A stretch of DNA of 64,000 nucleotides from NCBI GenBank assembly GCA_964487915.1, contig CAZASN010000005.1:1-64000 (forward strand), given 5' to 3'. Below, one piece after another: positions 57,917 through 64,000 of the stretch. Numbering within the stretch: the first letter of the stretch is position 1; every line of letters starts with the position of its first letter. The translations under genes and the position numbers were made by a program. The notes beneath the pieces were generated by a model. That model was not told the DNA's origin, searched no databases, and saw nothing but the letters and a program-made list of their open reading frames with translations. Origin of the DNA: Proruminimicrobium sp964487915. GTDB lineage: Bacteria > Elusimicrobiota > Endomicrobiia > Endomicrobiales > Endomicrobiaceae.

Positions 57917-59704
57917 ATGGATAAAAAGTATGATGCAATTGTAATAGGTGCCGGAAATGCCGGATGCGAGGCTGCTCTTGCCTGCGCGAGAATAGGAGTA
58001 AAAACGCTTCTTATGACGCAAAATATGGACAGCGTAGCTAATATGCCGTGCAATCCCGCCATAGGCGGAATAGCAAAAGGCCAGATGGTAAGAGAAATTG
58101 ACGCTCTCGGCGGAGAAATGGGATGGATTACCGATCAGGCCGGCATAATGTTTAAAGTTTTAAATAAATCAAGAGGACCTGCCGTATGGTCGCCCAGAGC
58201 CCAGTGCGATAAAAAACTTTATTCTGCGTATATGCTCAATTCAATTATCAACCAGAAAAATCTTCACATAGTTCAGATGCAGGCTGCAAGAATTATAGTA
58301 AAAAACAACAAAGTCTGCGCCGTTGTCACAAGGCTCGGAGACGTTGTTGAAACATCCGAAATAATAGTAACTACCGGAACTTTTTTAAACGGAAAGATAT
58401 TTGTCGGGAAAACTTTTTTTGACGGAGGCAGATTTAACGAAACATCTTCCGTGAGCCTTTCGGATTCGCTAAAAAACGACTGCGGACTTGAAATAGACAG
58501 ATTTACGACTTGTACGCCGCCAAGAATAAACGGATGTTCCGTTGATTATTCTAAAATGGAGATACAGCCGGGCGATAATCCTCCGATACCTTTTTCTCAT
58601 TTTACAGATACCGTAAATTGGCAAAAGACAAAAAAACAAGTGCCGTGCTACATGGTATATACCAACGAAAAAACTCATAAAATAATAGACGCAAATATTC
58701 AGGATTCCTCTCTTTATAACGGGCTTGCCGATGCGCACGGTCCGAGATACTGTCCTTCAATTGAAGATAAAATAGTCAGATATCCCCACAGGGAAAGACA
58801 CCAGTTATTTCTTGAACCGGAAAATCTTGCAACAAAAGAAATATATATCAACGGACTTTTTACGGGACTTGGAGAAGAAGTACAGAAACAAATGCTGTGT
58901 TCAATAGAAGGAATGGAAAATGCCGTCGTTACGCGTTACGGATACGCTATAGAATATGATTATGTTCCTCCGACGCAGCTGAAACCTACTCTTGAAACGA
59001 AAAAAATAGAAAATCTTTTCCTTGCGGGACAGATTAACGGTACAACCGGATATGAAGAAGCCGGAGCCCAGGGGATTATAGCCGGAATAAACGCCGCTAT
59101 GAAATTTATCGGACAGGAACAGGTTGTTTTGACAAGACAGGATGCTTATATCGGTATTTTAATTGACGATTTGGTGACAAAAGGCGTTGATGAACCTTAC
59201 AGAATGTTTACTTCAAGGGCTGAATACAGGCTCAGCATAAGAAGCGACAACGCGGATCTTCGTCTTATGGATATAGGCAGAAGAGTCGGACTTATATCGG
59301 ATGCAATGTATAAAAAGTTTGAACTTTACAGGCAGACGCTTGTAAATATTTATGATAAAGTAAGTCAGGAAATGCCGTCTGATGAAGATTTGTTTCCCTG
59401 GTCTCAGGCGAAAGTTCAGGATGAAATGGCCATAACTCTTAAATACGACGGATATATACAAAGACAAAAGAGCAATGCGGCTAAAATATCCAAGTATGAA
59501 AATAAAAGAATTCCTAACGATCTTGATTTTAATGCAATTGCGTCGCTTTCAAGAGAAACAAAAGAAAAATTTACAAAAATAAAACCCGAAACTCTCGGAC
59601 AGGCGCACAGAATTCCGGGAATAACTCCTACGGATATAGTATTTTTATATATAGCCATTGAAAAAATGGCGAGGAGCAAAAAATATGAAAGTCAGAGAGT
59701 CTGA
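57917..59704 (+). CDS. mnmG: tRNA uridine 5-carboxymethylaminomethyl modification enzyme MnmG
   Basis: FAD enzyme that, with MnmE, modifies U34 of tRNAs. The product has 595 residues, somewhat shorter than the E. coli form. 'DAIVIGAGNAGCEAALACARIG' binds FAD, 'MPCNPAIGGIAKGQMVREIDALGG', 'LNKSRGPAVWSPRAQCDK', 'GRFNETSSVSLSDSL', 'YEEAGAQGIIAGINAA', and 'LGQAHRIPGITPTDIVFLYIAIEK' at the end. The last 20 bp overlap the EFR1-type gene. Confidence 0.95.
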   Translation: MDKKYDAIVIGAGNAGCEAALACARIGVKTLLMTQNMDSVANMPCNPAIGGIAKGQMVREIDALGGEMGWITDQAGIMFKVLNKSRGPAVWSPRAQCDKKLYSAYMLNSIINQKNLHIVQMQAARIIVKNNKVCAVVTRLGDVVETSEIIVTTGTFLNGKIFVGKTFFDGGRFNETSSVSLSDSLKNDCGLEIDRFTTCTPPRINGCSVDYSKMEIQPGDNPPIPFSHFTDTVNWQKTKKQVPCYMVYTNEKTHKIIDANIQDSSLYNGLADAHGPRYCPSIEDKIVRYPHRERHQLFLEPENLATKEIYINGLFTGLGEEVQKQMLCSIEGMENAVVTRYGYAIEYDYVPPTQLKPTLETKKIENLFLAGQINGTTGYEEAGAQGIIAGINAAMKFIGQEQVVLTRQDAYIGILIDDLVTKGVDEPYRMFTSRAEYRLSIRSDNADLRLMDIGRRVGLISDAMYKKFELYRQTLVNIYDKVSQEMPSDEDLFPWSQAKVQDEMAITLKYDGYIQRQKSNAAKISKYENKRIPNDLDFNAIASLSRETKEKFTKIKPETLGQAHRIPGITPTDIVFLYIAIEKMARSKKYESQRV

Positions 59705-60479
59705 TATTTACGTTTTTTCAGGCACGGGCAATACTCTTACAATAGCCAAGAAAATATCTGAAGTTTTTAATGCGGGCGGTATTAAAGCCGGAGTTCACAG
59801 AATTGAAGCTGTTGAACCTGCTGAAATAAATCTTAATTCAACTGTCGGAATAGGCACTACCGTAGCCTGCTGGAATACGTATCCTATGGTAAAAAAATGG
59901 ATAAAATCTTTGCCAAAAGCAGACGGCACGGAAGTTTTTCTGTTTGACAGTATGGGAGACAGTTCTTTGCGCATGCTGGCTTCAGTCGGAAAGGAACTTG
60001 AAAAAAAAGGATATAAGATAATAGGTTCAAAAAATTTTGTAATGCCTAATAATTTTTTGCTTGTTGAACCTGAAGGGAAAAAACAGGAAAAATTAAATAA
60101 AACGATTCCTCTTGTTGAGGAATTTGCAAGTTCAATTATTTCAGATAAAGCGGATATTGTAAAAGGCGGACCGATCTATTCGTTATTTTTTGCGGTTACA
60201 TCATTTCTCGTAAACACATGGCGGTGGAAATTATCGCAGAAAATGTTCGGGTTTAAAGTTGACGAAAAACTTTGTACAAAATGCGGATTATGCGCTCAGA
60301 TATGCCCTAAAAATAATATTACAATAAAAGAATTTCCCGTTTTTAACGGAATGTGCGAAATATGTTTAAGATGCGTTTCTTTTTGTCCGGCAAAAGCGAT
60401 ATCAAGCAGACTTCTTTATAAAAACAGAACACACAGAGGCGTAACGACCGAGGAGATAAAATGGAGAAATTCTATTTAG
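59685..60479 (+). CDS. EFR1-type flavodoxin-ferredoxin fusion
   Basis: The product has 264 residues from ATG 59685, which has GAGGAG upstream. A flavodoxin-like N-terminal part ('IYVFSGTGNTLTIAKKISEVF', 'GIGTTVACWNTYPMVKKWI', 'LFDSMGDSS') is joined to two 4Fe-4S motifs ('CTKCGLCAQICP', 'CEICLRCVSFCP'). Such proteins carry electrons between flavin and iron-sulfur partners in anaerobes. Overlap with mnmG and the SemiSWEET gene (19 bp) shows an operon. Confidence 0.88.
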   Translation: MKVRESDIYVFSGTGNTLTIAKKISEVFNAGGIKAGVHRIEAVEPAEINLNSTVGIGTTVACWNTYPMVKKWIKSLPKADGTEVFLFDSMGDSSLRMLASVGKELEKKGYKIIGSKNFVMPNNFLLVEPEGKKQEKLNKTIPLVEEFASSIISDKADIVKGGPIYSLFFAVTSFLVNTWRWKLSQKMFGFKVDEKLCTKCGLCAQICPKNNITIKEFPVFNGMCEICLRCVSFCPAKAISSRLLYKNRTHRGVTTEEIKWRNSI

Positions 60480-60727
60480 ATTTATTGGGTTACTGCGCGG
60501 CGACGCTTACTACCGTCGCTTTTGTCCCTCAGGTTTTAAAAACTATTAAAACAAAGTCTGCCAAAGACGTTTCAATCGGAATGTTTATTTCTTTTACGAT
60601 CGGAGTATTTCTCTGGATAATTTACGGGCTGGCCACAAACACTAAACCTATCTGGATTTCAAATTTCATAATTTTTTGTTTGGCGGCAACGCAAATCGCA
60701 TTAAAATTGAAATACGACAGAAAATAA
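60461..60727 (+). CDS. SemiSWEET-family sugar transporter
   Basis: The product has 88 residues in a three-helix bundle. 'LLGYCAATLTTVAFVPQVLKTIKTKSAKDVSIGMFISFTIGVFLWIIYGLATNTKPIWISNFIIFCLAATQIALKLKY' carries the PQ-loop 'PQVLKTIKTKS' and the conserved Asn/Trp of SemiSWEETs. Works as a dimer to move sugars or small solutes. RBS GAGGAG. tRNA-Arg begins 11 bp after its stop. Confidence 0.92.
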   Translation: MEKFYLDLLGYCAATLTTVAFVPQVLKTIKTKSAKDVSIGMFISFTIGVFLWIIYGLATNTKPIWISNFIIFCLAATQIALKLKYDRK

Positions 60728-60738
60728 CTTTATAATTT

Positions 60739-60810
60739 GCGCCCATAGCTCAACGGATAGAGCACTGGTTTCCGGAGCCAGTGATTCCGGTTCAAATCCG
60801 GATGGGCGCG
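60739..60810 (+). tRNA. tRNA-Arg(CCG)
   Basis: 72 nt. Acceptor GCGCCCA pairs with TGGGCGC, discriminator G. The anticodon stem CTGGT/GCCAG encloses TTCCGGA, anticodon CCG. T-arm CCGGTTCAAATCCGG. CCA is not encoded. Confidence 0.95.
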
Positions 60811-60825
60811 TATTCGGATTTTTTT

Positions 60826-61698
60826 ATGAATTCAAACATAAGCAAACTTTATAAATTAATGGAAAAGTGTTCCGTTTGCCCGAGAAAATGCGGAGTAAAC
60901 AGATTAAAAGGCGAAAAGGGATTTTGTAAGTCCGGCAATGAGATAAGAGTAGCAAGCATTAATTTACATACGGGAGAAGAGCCTCCGATATCCGGAACGA
61001 AGGGATCCGGAACGGTTTTTTTTTCCAACTGTACGATGTCGTGCGTATTCTGCCAGAATTATCCGATAAGTCAGCTTGGCAACGGTTATCTTTTAACAAC
61101 GCAGCAGCTTGCCGATAAGATGCTGGAACTGCAGAAAAAAGGCGCACACAACATAAATTTTGTGACTCCGAGCCATATGTATCCTCTTATGGCTGAAAGT
61201 GTGTTTATAGCAAAGCAGAAAGACTTGAAAATTCCGATATTGGCAAACTGCAGCGGCTATGAGAGCGTTGAAGTTTTGGAACTTATGGATGATTTTATAG
61301 ATATTTATATGCCTGATATGAAATATTCCGATGATATATACGCAAAGAAATATTCAAATGTTACTGATTATACAAAAATAAATAAAGCGGCAATAAAAGA
61401 AATGTTCAGACAGAAAGGCAATCTTTTTATTAATAAAAATGAAATTGCAGAGAAAGGACTTTTAATAAGACATCTTGTTCTGCCTAACGGAATATCCGGT
61501 TCAAAAGAAATATTTGATTTTATAGCCTCGGAAATATCGGCGGACGCATTTGTAAGCGTAATGGCTCAGTATCATACTGCGCATAAATCGGATGCAATTA
61601 AAGAACTTTCAAGAAAAATAACGGAAGCAGAATATGAAAATGCCGTTGATTGTTTTTATAAGTCCGGACTTCATAACGGCTGGGTGCAGGAACTATAA
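60826..61698 (+). CDS. Radical SAM protein, PflA-like activase family
   Basis: The product has 290 residues from ATG 60826, 15 bases after the tRNA-Arg end (a longer frame would lie inside the tRNA). An N-terminal Cys-rich part 'CSVCPRKCGVNRLKGEKGFCKSG' precedes the radical SAM motif 'CTMSCVFCQNYPISQ' (CX3CX2C). Later 'GAHNINFVTPSHMYP', 'ILANCSGYESVEVLELM', and 'DIYMPDMKY' match the family of PflA-like enzymes with unknown partner. No glycyl-radical enzyme is nearby. No RBS is evident. Confidence 0.85.
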   Translation: MNSNISKLYKLMEKCSVCPRKCGVNRLKGEKGFCKSGNEIRVASINLHTGEEPPISGTKGSGTVFFSNCTMSCVFCQNYPISQLGNGYLLTTQQLADKMLELQKKGAHNINFVTPSHMYPLMAESVFIAKQKDLKIPILANCSGYESVEVLELMDDFIDIYMPDMKYSDDIYAKKYSNVTDYTKINKAAIKEMFRQKGNLFINKNEIAEKGLLIRHLVLPNGISGSKEIFDFIASEISADAFVSVMAQYHTAHKSDAIKELSRKITEAEYENAVDCFYKSGLHNGWVQEL

Positions 61699-61728
61699 TT
61701 TTATATAATAAAAGAAAGGATTTAACAG

Positions 61729-62109
61729 ATGAATAAAAGTAAACTTATGATATTACTGGCGTCAATTACAACTTTGCTTTTAGGACCGGGAGCCGGTCAT
61801 TTGATTTTAAAACAATGGAAAAAGGCGCTGTTTTTTATTTCACTTGCGGTTGCTTTATTTGTAATTCTTGCCGTTAATTTTATATCCGACGTAGGAAGAG
61901 ATACGATAATGGCTGTTATAAATTTTCAAGAAACTCAAAGTTTGGAAAAATTCAAAGAGATATATTATAAATTCCAGGAATTAAATCCGAAAACGATATT
62001 ATTTTTTGACATATTTTTTTCTGCGTTGTGGGCGTATTCAATAGTTGATATTTTTATTTCGGCCGGAAATAAAGATTCCGGCGCAAAAGAAGAAGATAAT
62101 GAAAATTAA
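61729..62109 (+). CDS. Small membrane protein, DUF5683-like appearance
   Basis: The product has 126 residues. Helix 1 (about 6-24) with 'GPGAGHLILKQWKKALFF', helix 2 (about 33-52), and helix 3 (about 92-112, 'DIFFSALWAYSIVDIFISA'). This Gly-rich plus 'W.YS..D.' pattern is shared with TM2/DUF5683-like proteins of unknown function. RBS AAAGGA. It overlaps the M16 protease gene by 11 bp, so it is probably cotranscribed with the two protease genes. Confidence 0.6.
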   Translation: MNKSKLMILLASITTLLLGPGAGHLILKQWKKALFFISLAVALFVILAVNFISDVGRDTIMAVINFQETQSLEKFKEIYYKFQELNPKTILFFDIFFSALWAYSIVDIFISAGNKDSGAKEEDNEN

Positions 62110-63397
62110 TATTATAACGATCTGTGTTTTATTATTATTTGTCTGTCAGGGTATAAATGCAGGCCAGCATAAAGGGGTTGAGCGCATGAAACTTTCAAAC
62201 GGAGTTACGGCTGTTCTAAAAAAAGATACTTCAGTGCCTGTTGTATCTGTTAACGTATGGGTTAAAACGGGTTCTATAAACGAAAATCAGAATCAGGCCG
62301 GTCTTTCTCATTTTATAGAGCATCTTATGTTTAAAGGCAGCAAAAACTATACGGGCGATTTGATGACAAGAAACGTTGAAAAAATGGGCGGGCTTATAAA
62401 CGCCGCTACGTCAAAAGAATATACTTGTTATTACATAGACATACAAAAAGACGGATGCATTGAGGCGATTAAAATGCTTGCCGATACGGTTTCAAATCCG
62501 TTGTTTCCTTCACAAGAAATAGAGCAGGAAAGAAAAGTGGTCGTTGAAGAAATACAAAGGCATAAAGACAGTCCGCAGTCTATGCTTTTTGAATATTTTA
62601 TGGAAACGCTCTATAAAAACAGCGATTACAAAAACAGCATAATAGGTTCGTCTGACGTTATCAAAAATATACCGAGAGAAGAAATTATTTCATATTATAA
62701 AAAACATTACGTTCCGCAGAATATGTTTGTATCCGTAGTCGGCGATTTTGACAAAGAAGAAGTCATAAAAACGATAGAAAACGCTTTCGGCAAATTTGAA
62801 AACGGAGTTATTCCGGAAGAGCCTGTGATAATTGAGAATTCGGACGCGGTTTCCGATTTTACCGCAAAAGACAAAACGGTACACACTTATCTTCTTGCCG
62901 GATTTAAAGGCCCCGATATGTCATCAGACGATATTTATGTCGCAGACGTTGCTTTAAATATACTCGGATCCGGAAAATCGTCAAGACTGTACAAAATTTT
63001 AAAAGAAGAAAAAAATCTGGTTTTTGCGATAAGTTCTTCTTTTATGACTTTAAGAGGAACAGGCAGCGCTTTAATATCGGCGGTGTTTGAACCTTCAAAA
63101 TACGATGAAACGGTCAAAGCGATGGAAACCGAACTTGATAAATTTACAGAATACGGACCTTCGGAATCGGAACTTAATAAAATTAAAACAAACATAAAAT
63201 CATCGTGGATTTTCGGCCTTCAGACATTCGGCGAACAGGCCGGACAGCTCGGATACTGGCATTCTCAGGGACATCCGGACAAATTTGAAAATTATTTAAA
63301 CAGCATAGACAAAGTCACCGTTGAAGACGTTAAAAATTTCATGAAAAAATATTATTCAAAAGAAAAACTTGCAAAGGTATCAATATGCCCAAAATAA
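62099..63397 (+). CDS. M16-family zinc metalloprotease, exported
   Basis: The product has 432 residues from ATG 62099, chosen because it begins a clear signal peptide (1-21, ending 'GINAG') with GAAGAAG upstream. The inverted zinc motif is His71-x-x-Glu74-His75 in 'HFIEHLMFKG', with the third ligand Glu in 'VVEEIQRHKD'. 'GSGKSSRLYKILKEEKNLVF' is the second conserved block. It would be the catalytic subunit of a periplasmic peptidase pair with the next gene. Confidence 0.92.
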   Translation: MKINIITICVLLLFVCQGINAGQHKGVERMKLSNGVTAVLKKDTSVPVVSVNVWVKTGSINENQNQAGLSHFIEHLMFKGSKNYTGDLMTRNVEKMGGLINAATSKEYTCYYIDIQKDGCIEAIKMLADTVSNPLFPSQEIEQERKVVVEEIQRHKDSPQSMLFEYFMETLYKNSDYKNSIIGSSDVIKNIPREEIISYYKKHYVPQNMFVSVVGDFDKEEVIKTIENAFGKFENGVIPEEPVIIENSDAVSDFTAKDKTVHTYLLAGFKGPDMSSDDIYVADVALNILGSGKSSRLYKILKEEKNLVFAISSSFMTLRGTGSALISAVFEPSKYDETVKAMETELDKFTEYGPSESELNKIKTNIKSSWIFGLQTFGEQAGQLGYWHSQGHPDKFENYLNSIDKVTVEDVKNFMKKYYSKEKLAKVSICPK

Positions 63398-64000
63398 TTG
63401 CGGGAATTTTATTTTCGGTTTTATTTTACGCATGCGCGTTCGGAGGAACTGTGGAAACATTTAATTTAAAAAACGGAATTAAAGTAATATACAAAAAAAG
63501 CGATACGGCCGATATTGTAGCTTTAAAAATTTATTCTCCCGTATCGGTGCTAAACGAAGACGTTTCAAAAGCCGGAGTCACTTCACTGCTTTATAACGTT
63601 ATGAATAAGTCTACAAAGAAAAGAGACGCTAACAAACTGGCCGAAGATATTGAGAATCTCGGCTCGTCAATATCAACTGAAGTTGAATATGATTATTCCG
63701 GTTTTTCTCTGGCTTCTATGAGCGAAAATTTTGACAAAACGCTTGAAATTCTGGCCGATATTATAATAAATCCGGCTTTTGACGACAAAGAAATTGAAAA
63801 AGAAAAAATACTAAACGCAGAAATAATAAAAAGCAGGCAGGACAGCATTTCAAAATCCGCCGGCGATAAATTTATTTATGATTTTTACGGAAATACTCAT
63901 CCTTATTCATATCCGGTATACGGAAAAGAAGAAACTTTAAACTCACTTACCGGAGCCGATCTTATAAAAACATACGGTAAGATTTATTCAAACAAAGATA
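63385..64000 (+). CDS. M16-family peptidase-like protein, non-catalytic subunit, truncated by window end
   Basis: ATG 63385 overlaps the catalytic protease gene by 13 bp. 205 codons are visible and the frame is open to the edge. Signal peptide about 1-21 ('ACAFGG'). M16 fold features: 'LKNGIKVIYKKSDTADIVALKIY', 'GVTSLLYNVMNKST', 'LAEDIENLGSSISTEVEYDYSGFSLASMSENFDKTLEILADIIINP'. The zinc motif position reads 'SLLYNVM', so metal ligands are missing, as in the inactive partner of heterodimeric M16 enzymes. Confidence 0.88.
   Translation, partial: MPKIIAGILFSVLFYACAFGGTVETFNLKNGIKVIYKKSDTADIVALKIYSPVSVLNEDVSKAGVTSLLYNVMNKSTKKRDANKLAEDIENLGSSISTEVEYDYSGFSLASMSENFDKTLEILADIIINPAFDDKEIEKEKILNAEIIKSRQDSISKSAGDKFIYDFYGNTHPYSYPVYGKEETLNSLTGADLIKTYGKIYSNKD

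Noticed and set aside
60781..60825. Longer radical SAM start inside tRNA-Arg
   Set aside because: The extra codons are tRNA sequence, and their translation is not like the family N-terminus.

Overview
The window looks like about 64 kb of chromosome from a low-GC, Gram-negative, probably fermentative anaerobe. It carries a complete-looking lipid A/LPS supply and transport operon (hldD, heptose kinase, kdsB, kdsA, kdsC, lptC, lptA, lptB), TonB-dependent B12 uptake, and ferredoxin-dependent 2-oxoacid oxidoreductase genes. Gene content and style resemble Elusimicrobiota (Endomicrobium-like). That placement is inference; a 16S or ribosomal-protein comparison would settle it. Most genes have clear Shine-Dalgarno sites and consensus -35/-10 promoters can be read in several places.

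Layout. 1-1.7 kb: AT-rich accessory segment with a partial restriction-type nuclease gene, an unknown gene, and a decayed duplicate of the 5' end of the neighbouring cation-efflux gene. 1.8-6.4 kb: cation efflux protein, Sel1-repeat protein, exported metallophosphoesterase, nitronate monooxygenase-like enzyme. 6.8-11.9 kb: efflux operon tolC-like / RND pump / DUF2892 / arsR-like, with a palindrome over its promoter and no adaptor gene. 11.9-13.7 kb: two copies of a palindromic 137-bp repeat around a methyltransferase gene, then an AbiGi-like putative phage-defence gene. 13.7-24.8 kb: small ferredoxin, transporters (CPA antiporter, Bcr/CflA, DedA, LrgAB), two SGNH-hydrolase paralogues, a Lys/Ala-rich exported protein, the TIGR03546/TIGR03545 pair, an ABC ATPase and a small phosphatase. 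24.9-28.6 kb: ablA-ablB for N-acetyl-beta-lysine, a nickel superoxide dismutase with a Sec signal, secG, and three tRNAs. 28.6-34.1 kb (minus): B12 acquisition cluster cobO-btuF-btuC-btuD-btuB with two different cobalamin-riboswitch-like leaders. 34.1-37.0 kb: tRNA(CAU), YgiQ, and lexA followed by two coupled tiny membrane proteins. 37.1-43.9 kb: a second RND pump, tatA-tatC, and two candidate Tat-linked proteins, DUF362 and a NapH-NapG fusion. 43.9-51.2 kb: LPS operon ending in miaA. 51.2-54.2 kb: vor/kor-type oxidoreductase and argA-type acetyltransferase. 54.4-56.8 kb: tandem LDH/MDH paralogues and YjbQ. 56.8-64 kb: birA, mnmG, an EFR1-type flavodoxin-ferredoxin, SemiSWEET, tRNA-Arg, a radical SAM protein and an M16 protease pair cut by the window end.

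Most notable points: the tandem lactate dehydrogenase paralogues differ at the classical specificity residue (Gln in one, Arg in the other); the Ni-SOD is predicted to be exported with its nickel hook starting exactly at the signal-peptidase site; one B12 locus has a standard and a compact cobalamin riboswitch; lexA is translationally coupled to two small membrane proteins that are candidate SOS effectors; and a palindromic repeat family flanks the region next to an abortive-infection-like gene. No computation or database search was run. Family names are recognised from motifs, and coordinates of non-coding features were read by eye.
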